64,000 nucleotides of DNA, taken from the NCBI RefSeq assembly GCF_003236175.1, contig NZ_QKTW01000014.1:1-64000 (forward strand), in the 5' to 3' direction. Under the pieces are notes generated by a model. The model did not search any database and was not told where the DNA came from. It was given only the letters and a program-made list of their open reading frames with translations. The stretch is from Taibaiella soli. Lineage in GTDB: Bacteria; Bacteroidota; Bacteroidia; Chitinophagales; Chitinophagaceae. The position numbers and the translations under genes were made by a program. Shown here one piece after another: positions 7,700 through 16,143 of the stretch (positions within the stretch are counted from its first letter, which is position 1; each line of letters begins with the position of its first letter).

Positions 7700-10588
7700 T
7701 TATGCTTCAGCTTCCATGTAAGCTTCTGTAGGCTCGCAAGTACAGATCAGGTTACGATCGCCAACTGTGTTGTTTACACGTTTAACGCTCGGCCAGAATT
7801 TGTTTGCATGTACATAAGGCAGTGGGAAAGCAGCTTGCTCACGGCTGTAAGCATGGTTCCAATCACCGATGATTACTTCCGTTTGCGTATGCGGTGCATT
7901 TTTCAATGCGTTATCTTTCTTATCAGCGTTACCTTCTTCTACAGCGCGGATTTCAGCACGGATGCTCAGCATCGCGTCACAGAAACGATCCAGCTCAGCC
8001 ATGTCTTCAGATTCTGTAGGTTCGATCATGATCGTACCTGGAACCGGGAAGCTCATAGTCGGTGCGTGGAAACCGTAATCCATCAGACGTTTTGCAACAT
8101 CTTCTGCTTCGATTTCCGCAGTTTTCTTGAATGGACGGAGATCAACGATGAATTCGTGTGCACAAGTACCGTTTGTACCAGAATAAAGAATATCGAAATC
8201 TTTTTCCAGACGAGCTTTCATGTAGTTGGCGTTCATGATCGCATATTCAGTAGCTGCTTTTACACCAGCAACACCCAGCATGCGGATATATGCGTAGCTG
8301 ATCAGCAGAATGCTTGCAGAACCGTATGGAGCAGCACTTACAGCGTGTGTAGGATGCTCAACGCCATTGTTTGTATCTACGTGTGAAGGCAGGAATGGAG
8401 CGAGGTGTGATTTAACACAGATCGGACCCATACCAGGACCACCACCACCGTGTGGAATAGCAAATGTTTTATGCAGATTCAGGTGACAAACGTCAGCACC
8501 GATCAGACCGGGAGCTGTAAGACCAACCTGAGCGTTCATATTTGCGCCATCCATATAAACCTGTCCGCCGTTCTGGTGGATGATTTCAGTGATTTCTCTT
8601 ACGCTTTCTTCGAAGATACCGTAAGTAGAAGGGTAAGTGATCATGATACCTGCGAGGTTAGCAGCATGTTGTTCTGCTTTTGCTTTCAGGTCAGCTACGT
8701 CAATGTTACCATTTTCGAGTGCTTTAATCACGATTACTTTGTAACCAGCCATTACTGCAGAAGCCGGGTTAGTACCGTGTGCAGAGATCGGAATCAGAAT
8801 CACGTTACGATGACCTTCTCCGCGGCTTTCGTGGAAGCTGCGGATCGTCAGCAAGCCAGCGTATTCACCGTTTGCACCAGAGTTTGGTTGCAGACTGCAC
8901 GCATCGAATGCTGTGATTTCGCAGAGGTATTCAGAAAGTTCTTTGATGATTTGTGCATAACCACCAGCTTGTTTCGCAGGAACGAATGGATGCATTTTGC
9001 TCCAGTGTGCCCATGTCAGCGGAATCATTTCAGATGCAGCGTTGAGCTTCATCGTGCAAGAACCCAAAGAAATCATGCTGGTATTCAGCGACAGATCTTT
9101 GTTTTCCAGCATTTTGATATAACGCATCATCTGCGATTCGCTGTGGTGCTTATTAAATACTTCTTGTGTCAGGAATTCAGAAGTACGAACGAGTGGCATT
9201 GGGAAGCCTGTCAGTACTTTATCATCTTCAATACCGAAAGCAACCGGTTCTTCTGAAATCGTAAATACAGAAAGAACATCTGCGAGATCAGACAATGTAG
9301 TTGTTTCGTCCAGCGCGATAGTTACGAGGGTAGCATCGTCGTTGAAATAACGGAAGTTGATTTTCTGAGCTTCTGCTTTGCTGCGGATTGCCGCAGCATC
9401 TTTTACACGTACAGTCACAGTATCGAAGAAAGAACCAGACAACAGTTCGTAGCCATATTCTTCCAGCGCTTCAGAAAGTGTGTGTGTCAGAACAGAAACG
9501 CGTTTAGCGATATCTTTCAGACCGTTCGGGCCGTGGTATACAGCATACATTGCAGCCATATTAGCCAGCAATGCCTGAGCGGTACAGATATTTGAAGTCG
9601 CTTTTTCACGTTTGATATGCTGCTCGCGGGTTTGCAGTGCCATACGCAATGCACGGTGACCGGAAGCATCTACACTGATACCGATGATACGGCCAGGGAT
9701 GTTACGTTTGAAGTCATCTTTTACCGCGAAGAATGCTGCGTGCGGTCCACCATAACCCAATGGAACGCCGAAACGCTGTGCAGAACCAAATGCAGCGTCT
9801 GCACCCAGTTCACCCGGAGCTTTCAGCAAAGTCAGCGCCAGCAGGTCGGTAGCCATCGCTACATAACCGCCGATATTGTGTACGCTGTCGATGAAAGAAC
9901 GGTAATCTTCGATAGAACCTTTGTCATTTGGATATTGAACAACGGCACCGAAGTAAGTATTATCTATTTCAGCCTCTGCATAATCGCCGAATACCAGCTC
10001 AATGCCGAGTGGAGTAGCGCGTGTTACCAGCAGGTCGATTGTTTGCGGGAAAATTTCTTTGTCTACGAAAAATCTAGGACGCTCAATTTTGTCGCCTTTA
10101 TTAACCGTATGGAAGAACATAGCCATTGCTTCTGCACCAGCAGTAGCTTCATCTAAAAGGGAAGCGTTGGCGATTGGCAAAGCTGTGAGGTCACATACCA
10201 TCGTTTGGAAGTTCAGCAGACTTTCCAGACGGCCCTGAGAGATCTCAGCCTGGTATGGTGTGTATTGAGTGTACCATCCTGGGTTTTCGAAAATATTGCG
10301 CAGAATCACACTTGGCGTGTGTGTATCGTAGTAACCCTGACCGATATAGTTGCGGTGCAGGTCGTTTTTCAGCGATACTTCCTTAAGAAAACGCAAATAA
10401 GCAGCCTCGCTCATAGATTCCGGCAGCGCCAGTGGCTTTGCCATACGGATAGAACCCGGGATTGTTTTAGCAATCAGTTCATCAAGGCTGTCGACACCTA
10501 TGGTTTGCAGCATTTTTGCTTTGTCGTTCTCGTTTGGACCGAGGTGACGGCCAGCAAACTCACGATTTTGAAGCGCAAATAAATTCAT
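7700..10588 (-). CDS. gcvP: Glycine dehydrogenase (decarboxylating), P protein
   Basis: Pyridoxal-phosphate subunit of the glycine cleavage system: decarboxylates glycine and passes the aminomethyl group to the lipoyl H protein. 962 residues, the fused full-length form (both P1 and P2 halves). N-terminal [17 protein letters not shown] is typical, as is [16 protein letters not shown] and [23 protein letters not shown]. The PLP lysine is Lys707 in [19 protein letters not shown], with the glycine-rich turn beside it. The gene is alone; gcvT and gcvH are elsewhere, which is usual in this phylum. A canonical promoter lies 30 nt upstream. Confidence 0.97.
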   Translation of the reverse strand: MNLFALQNREFAGRHLGPNENDKAKMLQTIGVDSLDELIAKTIPGSIRMAKPLALPESMSEAAYLRFLKEVSLKNDLHRNYIGQGYYDTHTPSVILRNIFENPGWYTQYTPYQAEISQGRLESLLNFQTMVCDLTALPIANASLLDEATAGAEAMAMFFHTVNKGDKIERPRFFVDKEIFPQTIDLLVTRATPLGIELVFGDYAEAEIDNTYFGAVVQYPNDKGSIEDYRSFIDSVHNIGGYVAMATDLLALTLLKAPGELGADAAFGSAQRFGVPLGYGGPHAAFFAVKDDFKRNIPGRIIGISVDASGHRALRMALQTREQHIKREKATSNICTAQALLANMAAMYAVYHGPNGLKDIAKRVSVLTHTLSEALEEYGYELLSGSFFDTVTVRVKDAAAIRSKAEAQKINFRYFNDDATLVTIALDETTTLSDLADVLSVFTISEEPVAFGIEDDKVLTGFPMPLVRTSEFLTQEVFNKHHSESQMMRYIKMLENKDLSLNTSMISLGSCTMKLNAASEMIPLTWAHWSKMHPFVPAKQAGGYAQIIKELSEYLCEITAFDACSLQPNSGANGEYAGLLTIRSFHESRGEGHRNVILIPISAHGTNPASAVMAGYKVIVIKALENGNIDVADLKAKAEQHAANLAGIMITYPSTYGIFEESVREITEIIHQNGGQVYMDGANMNAQVGLTAPGLIGADVCHLNLHKTFAIPHGGGGPGMGPICVKSHLAPFLPSHVDTNNGVEHPTHAVSAAPYGSASILLISYAYIRMLGVAGVKAATEYAIMNANYMKARLEKDFDILYSGTNGTCAHEFIVDLRPFKKTAEIEAEDVAKRLMDYGFHAPTMSFPVPGTIMIEPTESEDMAELDRFCDAMLSIRAEIRAVEEGNADKKDNALKNAPHTQTEVIIGDWNHAYSREQAAFPLPYVHANKFWPSVKRVNNTVGDRNLICTCEPTEAYMEAEA

Positions 10589-10618
10589 AGAAAATTAGCA
10601 GAAATGTAAAAGAATGGG

Positions 10619-10649
10619 CAAAGTTACAGGTATGTAAGCTAATTGCAAA
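10619..10649 (-). promoter_or_regulatory. Canonical Bacteroidota promoter of gcvP
   Basis: On the minus strand TTTG (10649-10646), then exactly 19 nt, then TAACTTTG (10626-10619): both boxes match the -33/-7 consensus with ideal spacing. The gcvP ATG follows 30 nt later. Confidence 0.8.
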
Positions 10650-10684
10650 GTGATCTGTTATTTGCCGGACTTATAGACATATTG

Positions 10685-11029
10685 TTAATCTTCGTGTGCA
10701 CTGCATTCCTTCATCATCCTTTCATTAAAAAGAACCATATCATGCCTGTTTTTTACAAAGAAGGAATCCTTTCTCCTGAAAATGAACATGATTTGAATTT
10801 TTAAATTATAATCGGCTGCTAATTTTTCGCAATGCGCATAATAGTCCGTTCCGTTTTGATAAGGCATTACATCTAAAACAATTACATCGTGGTGGGTTTG
10901 TTCATAAACCAAATCATCCAGCGTCGCCTTTTTACACAATACTATAAACACGATCGTCGCCATAATTCCAATCTTTAGTCCGGGTAGAAGAAGGAGAACC
11001 GTGCCAGCATAACTTAATGCTGAAAGCAA
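10685..11029 (-). CDS. Hypothetical small membrane-anchored protein
   Basis: I do not recognise this protein. If it starts at TTG 11029 it has 114 residues: two hydrophobic stretches in the first 33 residues (SYAGTVLLLLPGLKIGI and MATIVFIVLC), then a polar domain with DVIVLDVMPYQNGTDYY and a C-terminal MMKECSAHED. No ATG exists upstream of the hydrophobic part, so either the TTG is used or translation begins at the ATG at 10963, giving 92 residues and one membrane segment. The clear division into membrane anchor and charged domain supports a real gene. No terminator or promoter is evident. Confidence 0.4.
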   Translation of the reverse strand: MLSALSYAGTVLLLLPGLKIGIMATIVFIVLCKKATLDDLVYEQTHHDVIVLDVMPYQNGTDYYAHCEKLAADYNLKIQIMFIFRRKDSFFVKNRHDMVLFNERMMKECSAHED

Positions 11030-11205
11030 AAAGCTTAAAACTGTGTTATGAATTGAAAATTACCCCTGTTTGTTACACCCGCGGTAGGAGCTGTCCCCCG
11101 TTATTTGGGGTTGTGACGTTTGACGAGTACTCACAACTCATTGCTGACCACTACCCTTTCCCAAAAAATTCACTATTTATCATAGACCATTCACCATAGA
11201 CTTTT

Positions 11206-11213
11206 TACTTTTG
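11206..11213 (+). promoter_or_regulatory. Predicted -7 box (TACTTTTG) for the 55-codon gene
   Basis: Fits TAnnTTTG and is 7 nt from the ATG at 11221. It follows directly on a GACCATTCACCATAGAC phrase repeat; no clear -33 box. Confidence 0.5.
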
Positions 11214-11220
11214 GTTCACT

Positions 11221-11388
11221 ATGCACCCCCAAATAGCTGATAACCAGCTCCGCGTTCATTTTTTCCTTTCCTCCCCGGCGCATCTTGTTTTCAAGGGAGA
11301 TTCGCTTATCTACAGTGGGATAGACATGGCAACACCTATTATGGACAGCATTTTGAAGAAAGCTGAACGCCCAAAGCCTGACGCTTAA
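11221..11388 (+). CDS. Small protein of 55 residues, unknown function
   Basis: An ATG frame of 55 codons ending in TAA. It begins MHPQIADNQLRVHFFLSSP, continues with LVFKGDSLIYSG and ends with an amphipathic basic helix (MDSILKKAERPKPDA). I do not recognise a family. Support for reality is positional: a consensus-fitting -7 box sits 7 nt before the ATG, the same geometry as at panD and ppk1, and the coding stretch is far more regular than the repeat array that begins 40 bp after its stop. It has no signal peptide, so it is probably cytoplasmic. Confidence 0.45.
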   Translation: MHPQIADNQLRVHFFLSSPAHLVFKGDSLIYSGIDMATPIMDSILKKAERPKPDA

Positions 11389-11427
11389 AACTGGCGATTT
11401 TAGCGCGGCAGGCCAAGACGCTCCCTA

Positions 11428-11779
11428 AAACCGGGTACTACTTATAGTTGAACCGCATCTGAGGTAGTGGGTAACCGGGTAGGATCCGATAAAATAACAA
11501 GTTCTACGTGGTCATCGACGGCCTTCCACCCTGTCTATAACCAGGTAGAACCCGGTCAAGAAACAACTCCAACCCAGTATTCAACGGCCTTCAACCTGGT
11601 TCCTTAATACGTAAGACCCGGTTAAGTTGAAGTATCAACCTGGTAAAGGATGCTGTTCAACCCGATATCCAACGGCATCCAACCACGTTCCTTAATACCT
11701 AAAAGGCGGTCAAATCAAAGTATCTACCCCGTAAGCAACTGCATTTATTGTGGTCCGACAATAGCTGTAACCCGGTTTT
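11428..11779. repeat. 22-bp-period array of AACCGGGT/ACCCGGTT motifs, copy A
   Basis: About sixteen 22-bp units. AACCGGGT-type motifs have their A-C-C at 11430, 11452, 11474 and 11540 (phase 1); ACCCGGT-type motifs begin at 11528, 11550, 11572, 11594, 11616, 11638, 11660, 11682, 11704 (AGGCGGT), 11726 and 11770, all at multiples of 22 (phase 2, shifted by 10/12 bp). The second motif is the reverse complement of the first. Units at 11582 and 11670 also resemble each other over 88 bp (TTCCTTAATAC and AAGTATC recur). No frame runs through it. It lies between the convergent ends of the 55-codon gene and the DUF2130 gene, and is homologous to copy B at 47749-48056. Confidence 0.85.
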
Positions 11780-11799
11780 CAACAATACCGCGCTGGTAC

Positions 11800-11841
11800 A
11801 AAAAAGCAGAAAGCTGTGCCGGGTGACACAGCTTTCTGCTT
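11800..11841 (-). terminator. Strong intrinsic terminator of the DUF2130 gene
   Basis: Perfect 15-bp stem AAGCAGAAAGCTGTG / CACAGCTTTCTGCTT with an 8-nt loop; on the minus strand it ends in TTTTTT. It sits 20 bp past the DUF2130 stop, between the gene and repeat array A. Confidence 0.9.
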
Positions 11842-11861
11842 TAGGCATTTGACTTTAAGCG

Positions 11862-13115
11862 CTAATCCAGCAGATAATTTGGTTCGTCTGTGATCAGATT
11901 CAGGTCGATATTATTTTCCATACCGGCGATACCTTCGATAGAACCGCGAACATGCGCCGCATTTAGCAATACTTTTTCCAGTTGTTTTTCGCGTGCTTTC
12001 CAGAGCTTTTCCATAGCATCACGTTCTTTCTGAATAGAGATACGCATCGACATAAAACCTTCACGGATTGCTTTCCATTGTTCCGAAAATTCGCTGCTGG
12101 TAAGGTAATTGTAGAGCAACGTCATTTTATCACCTTTGTTTTCCTGGCTTTTCGCCGCCGCATGCACTTTCATCACCAGGTCGCGCAGTACCGAGCTTAG
12201 GGCACGCACATCATTGAAGCTACAAATCCACACGCCATCCTTTTCACCAAACGTATCCATGTCTTTAGGCATCGCCTGCGTTACGATTACCGCGATATCA
12301 GCGCCCAGACTGCGCATATCGGCTTTTAGTTTTTCAATCCAATCCTGAGAAAAATCCTTGGTCCGTTTACTTTCATAGATGATCCGGCCGCATTCCTGTC
12401 CGAAGCTGTTACGCACCGTTTGAATACAATCCGCGCCACGCACACCTTTGCCAACTTCTGATACTACATCAAAAGGGAAAGTATTGCGCAGTAGAGCTTC
12501 TAGTGCCAATTCTTGCACCTCGCCCTGAAGTTGCATAGAACCTTGCTCTGCTTTACGTTTCATTTCTTCCGCCAGTTTTTTCTGGTCTTCCAGTTGCTTG
12601 CGGAGTTCCTGCATCTGCATCTGGTGCTCGTTTTCTTTTAGCGACATTTTGTCCGCGGCTTCCTTGGCCACCACTTCTTTCAGTTTATCGCGCTCTTCCA
12701 TGAGCTGGCGCTGCAGGTTCAGTTCCAGTTCTGCCTCTTTATTTTTCAATTCCTGCACTTTCTGCAGAAAATCGAGTTCCTTTTTGCGGGCTTCTTTTAG
12801 TTTTTCCTCGTTCTCAGTAGCTGATTGTTCCAGCATCCGCATTTTATTTTCATAATCGCTGCCAATGCTTTTGCGCAATTGTTCTTCTACCTGCGTGGTG
12901 ATTTTTTGCCGTTCTACTTCTACTGCACGGGTTAGTTCTTTATCTTTTTCCTGCAGTTGCTGTTGAAACTGTATCTCCTTATTCTTGAATTCGTCTTCCT
13001 TCTTCTTCTGCCATTCCTGCACTTTTCCGCGCAATTGTTTCTCAATTTCATTGCGCATGGCGTCTGATGGTTCAAACTGATGCTGGCAATTAGGACATAT
13101 AATTGTTGTGGACAT
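11862..13115 (-). CDS. DUF2130 domain-containing coiled-coil protein
   Basis: Cytoplasmic protein of 417 residues. It starts with a short CxxC element (IICPNCQHQFEP), followed by a long charged coiled coil (about residues 20-210, rich in KEKLEEARKKE-type heptads) and then the DUF2130 domain: GVRGADCIQTVRNSFGQECG, IIYESKRTKDFSQDWIEKLK, and DIAVIVTQAMPKDMDTFG. The fold of the last part is reminiscent of restriction-type nucleases (E-x-K in YESKRTK), and the overall plan resembles RmuC, but this is inference; I know no demonstrated function. A GAGGAG-like ribosome site precedes the ATG. It is transcribed away from the PorE-like gene and has its own strong terminator. Confidence 0.85.
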   Translation of the reverse strand: MSTTIICPNCQHQFEPSDAMRNEIEKQLRGKVQEWQKKKEDEFKNKEIQFQQQLQEKDKELTRAVEVERQKITTQVEEQLRKSIGSDYENKMRMLEQSATENEEKLKEARKKELDFLQKVQELKNKEAELELNLQRQLMEERDKLKEVVAKEAADKMSLKENEHQMQMQELRKQLEDQKKLAEEMKRKAEQGSMQLQGEVQELALEALLRNTFPFDVVSEVGKGVRGADCIQTVRNSFGQECGRIIYESKRTKDFSQDWIEKLKADMRSLGADIAVIVTQAMPKDMDTFGEKDGVWICSFNDVRALSSVLRDLVMKVHAAAKSQENKGDKMTLLYNYLTSSEFSEQWKAIREGFMSMRISIQKERDAMEKLWKAREKQLEKVLLNAAHVRGSIEGIAGMENNIDLNLITDEPNYLLD

Positions 13116-13184
13116 ATAACTAGCTCCTCTAAACTTCTATAAAATACAAATTTCAGGTTTTTCACAACGAATGAAAGGGAATAT

Positions 13185-13192
13185 TATTTTTG
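13185..13192 (+). promoter_or_regulatory. Predicted -7 box (TATTTTTG) for the PorE-like gene
   Basis: Fits TAnnTTTG, 16 nt before the ATG at 13209, in the 93-bp divergent region shared with the DUF2130 gene. Confidence 0.5.
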
Positions 13193-13208
13193 GTGGGATT
13201 TTTCACGC

Positions 13209-15104
13209 ATGCGCGTTTTCATAACGTTTTTCATAGCCGCCATTTTTATTACGCTGAACGCCTACGCTCAGGCGCCTGCGCGTGCACAGCAGTATTTTAA
13301 CGAAGCAATGCGTTATAAAGCTGCAAAGCGCGATGAAAAAGCTTTCGATGCAATGGAGCGTGCCATTAAGGCTGCGCCTGATTTTGCCGGAGCCTATAGC
13401 ACTTTGGGTGAATGGTATTTTAATGCACATCAATTTGCAAAAGCGTCGGATGTGTTTAGGAAAGCAACGATAAATATTAAAAACGGTAATCGCGATTTTG
13501 CATATCCACTGGCAAAGAGTCTGTTGTACGCGGAAAAAATAGCAGAGGCACAAAGCGTGCTGGCTGGTAGTGCTCCGGTCAAAAGGGAAAAAGACTGGAC
13601 AGCACTCAGACAACAGGCTGCTTTTATGCTGCAGGCAATGCGTAATCCAATAAAGGATACCATTTTTAATATGGGTTATCGCATTAATACGTCTTATGCA
13701 GAAATGTATCCGAATATATCGGCCGACGGGCTGAGCCTTTTCTATACACGTCGTACCAATGGTATTGATGAAGATTTTTATCGGTCGGATGTAGATAGCT
13801 GTGGAGGCTGGTTTTCGGGCAAGCCCCTCCCTTATCCGATCAACACATTGAGTCAGGAGGCATCGCAGTGCGTTTCTGCCGATCGGCACTATCTGTTTTT
13901 TATGCGCTGCGATAATCGCAGCCCGAACGGTTGGGATAAAGGTGGTTGTGATCTCTATATGGCTTATACGGCGGATAGCATCTGGTCTACACCTGAAAGT
14001 TTTGGTGCCACGATCAATACGCCTGGTTTTGAAGGAATGCCTTGTCTGTCTTCTGATAACCGGGAATTGTATTTCGTCAGTGACCGTCCGGGTGGATTTG
14101 GTGGAAAAGACATCTGGATGAGCCGCTTTGAACACGGCTTATGGCAGGAGCCCCGGAATTTAGGCCCCGAAATAAATACGCCCGGCAACGAAATTTCGCC
14201 TTATTTGTTTGCGGATAACCAGACCTTATATTTCGCATCTGATGGACATGTCGGGATGGGTGGAAGTGATCTGTACCGTAGTAAAAGAGTAGACGATTCT
14301 ACCTGGAGCCACCCTGAAAATCTCGGTTATCCGATCAATACACCTTATGATGAAATCAGCCTGAACTTAACGCAGGATGGTAAAAAAGCTTATCTCAGTT
14401 CTGATCGCGATAGCGCTGCCGGTAATTTTGATATCTATGAAATGAACTGGCCCGAAAATCTGCAACCGCAGCCCGTTACATTTATCAAGGGATATGTTTA
14501 CGATAGTCTGAGCAAGGAACGGCTCAATAACGCCAATATTTTTATCAGCGACGCCAGTACTGGCGCTGAACTTTATGAATACAAATCTAATCGGGGAGAT
14601 GGTAGTTTTACATTTACACTGCCATTAGGGAAAAAATACAGCCTGATTATTGATCGTTATTTATATAAAAGTCTTGCAGATACACTTACTTGCGATTCTC
14701 AATATCTGGTGAGGCCGATGGAGTTTAATATTTCCATGCTGCCTTCTGACTATGTAAAACCTGTTTCAGACAGTCTGGTTTTGGTTGTTTATTTCAAGAA
14801 AAACAGTGTAGAACTTTCGGATTCTGCTAAAGCCGCAATCGATGCTGCAATGCAATCCTGGTTGCCACAGAACGATATACACATATTCCTTAACGGGTAT
14901 ACAGACAATAGCGGTACCCCAATCGGAAATGAGCAATTGTCCTATCAGCGTGCCAACCTGGTAGCCGCCAATCTTGCAGCCCTGAAATTCTCGGTTGATA
15001 TACTTGAAGTTCACGGTTGGGGAGAAGTAAGTCCGGTTGCGGGCAATGATACAGAGGAAGATAGAGACAAAAACAGAAGGGTAGAGATTGTGATACGCAA
15101 ATAG
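13209..15104 (+). CDS. TPR-PD40-OmpA family protein with PorE-like architecture
   Basis: Exported protein of 631 residues. A signal peptide (FITFFIAAIFITLNAYAQ) is followed by a TPR segment (about 25-110), five or more PD40/WD40-like beta-propeller blades (about 155-420; for example SSDNRELYFVSDRPGGFGGK and FADNQTLYFASDG), a carboxypeptidase-regulatory-like domain (about 425-500) and a C-terminal OmpA peptidoglycan-binding domain (about 525-631, NGYTDNSG, DKNRRVEI). This TPR/propeller/CRD/OmpA order is that of PorE, the peptidoglycan-anchored T9SS component of Porphyromonas, but many Bacteroidota carry several paralogues of the same layout, so the role is inference. It probably bridges outer membrane and peptidoglycan. 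porQ is 1 kb downstream. Confidence 0.85.
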   Translation: MRVFITFFIAAIFITLNAYAQAPARAQQYFNEAMRYKAAKRDEKAFDAMERAIKAAPDFAGAYSTLGEWYFNAHQFAKASDVFRKATINIKNGNRDFAYPLAKSLLYAEKIAEAQSVLAGSAPVKREKDWTALRQQAAFMLQAMRNPIKDTIFNMGYRINTSYAEMYPNISADGLSLFYTRRTNGIDEDFYRSDVDSCGGWFSGKPLPYPINTLSQEASQCVSADRHYLFFMRCDNRSPNGWDKGGCDLYMAYTADSIWSTPESFGATINTPGFEGMPCLSSDNRELYFVSDRPGGFGGKDIWMSRFEHGLWQEPRNLGPEINTPGNEISPYLFADNQTLYFASDGHVGMGGSDLYRSKRVDDSTWSHPENLGYPINTPYDEISLNLTQDGKKAYLSSDRDSAAGNFDIYEMNWPENLQPQPVTFIKGYVYDSLSKERLNNANIFISDASTGAELYEYKSNRGDGSFTFTLPLGKKYSLIIDRYLYKSLADTLTCDSQYLVRPMEFNISMLPSDYVKPVSDSLVLVVYFKKNSVELSDSAKAAIDAAMQSWLPQNDIHIFLNGYTDNSGTPIGNEQLSYQRANLVAANLAALKFSVDILEVHGWGEVSPVAGNDTEEDRDKNRRVEIVIRK

Positions 15105-15252
15105 CCGAAAGGGCAAAGTTTAAGGCTGGAAGCGGCCCTTATTTTTTGTTTTAGGCTTTAAGCTTTAGGCCTTAAGCATGAAATCACCATTCGCCAGTGA
15201 CCATTCACCACTTTATTTTTCTACTTTTATCCCCAAATATTCAGAACCGTTT

Positions 15253-16092
15253 ATGGCTCATCAAATATTACAAGGTAAGAAAGGTATCATTTTTGGCGCT
15301 CTGGACGAACGCTCCATTGCTTGGAAAACAGCAATTGCTGCAGTTGAGGCCGGCGCTCAGATCGTATTGACGAATGCTCCGATTGCACTGCGCATGGGTA
15401 AAATCAATGAGCTGTCTAAACTCTGTAACGACGCACCGGTTATTCCTGCTGATGCAACTTCTATGGAAGATCTCGAAAAACTCTTCACGCAGTCTATGGA
15501 AGCATTGGGCGGTAAAGTGGATTTCGTACTGCATTCTATCGGTATGTCGCCAAACGTTCGTAAAAACATTGACTATACCAATACCAACTACGATAATTTC
15601 CACAAAACTTTAGATATCTCTGCAATGTCACTGCACCGTGTGTTGCAGACTGCAATGAAACTGGATGCACTCAATGAATGGGCTTCTGTAATAGCACTTA
15701 GCTATATCGCTGCTCAGCGTGCATTTCCGGGTTACAACGATATGGCAGATGCTAAAGCGCTGTTGGAAAGCATTACTCGTAGCTTCGGTTATCAATATGG
15801 CTTCGCGAAAAAAGTACGTGTAAACACCGTTTCTCAATCGCCAACTATCACTACTGCCGGTTCTGGCGTTTCTGGTTTTGATTCATTCTTCCACTACGCA
15901 GACAAAATGTCTCCGTTGGGCAATGCAACTTCAGAAGATTGTGCAAGCTATTGTATCAGCCTGTTCAGCGACTATACACGCATGGTGACAATGCAGAATC
16001 TGTTCCATGACGGCGGTTTCTCTTTTACCGGTGTAAGCCACCTCGTTATCGAAGAAATCAACAAATTAGCTGCGGAAAGCGCAAACAGTTAA
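15253..16092 (+). CDS. fabI: Enoyl-[acyl-carrier-protein] reductase (NADH)
   Basis: Last reduction step of the fatty-acid elongation cycle. 279 residues from the ATG at 15253 (MAHQILQGKKGIIFGALDER); the frame is open 25 codons further upstream but that part is phrase-repeat intergenic DNA. The short-chain dehydrogenase fold shows a modified nucleotide loop (FGALDERSIAWKTA), the LHSIGMSPNV segment, and the FabI Y-x6-K catalytic pair (Tyr161, Lys168 in GYNDMADAK). C-terminal FHDGGFSFTGVSH is typical. It sits between the PorE-like gene and porQ; a run of GCTTTAAGCTTTAGGCC and GACCATTCACC repeats fills its leader. Confidence 0.94.
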   Translation: MAHQILQGKKGIIFGALDERSIAWKTAIAAVEAGAQIVLTNAPIALRMGKINELSKLCNDAPVIPADATSMEDLEKLFTQSMEALGGKVDFVLHSIGMSPNVRKNIDYTNTNYDNFHKTLDISAMSLHRVLQTAMKLDALNEWASVIALSYIAAQRAFPGYNDMADAKALLESITRSFGYQYGFAKKVRVNTVSQSPTITTAGSGVSGFDSFFHYADKMSPLGNATSEDCASYCISLFSDYTRMVTMQNLFHDGGFSFTGVSHLVIEEINKLAAESANS

Positions 16093-16143
16093 TACATAAA
16101 TTGAAGCATGGCAATATTTCAGCGTATGCAACGTTCTAGACGT

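Noticed and set aside
8450-9256. 268-codon frame on the plus strand across gcvP
   Set aside because: Cys/Phe-rich shadow of the highly conserved P protein; no family signal.
13203-14135. 310-codon open frame on the minus strand
   Set aside because: It lies entirely opposite the PorE-like gene; its product is rich in Arg, Ile, Cys and His with no domain, a typical shadow of a real gene.
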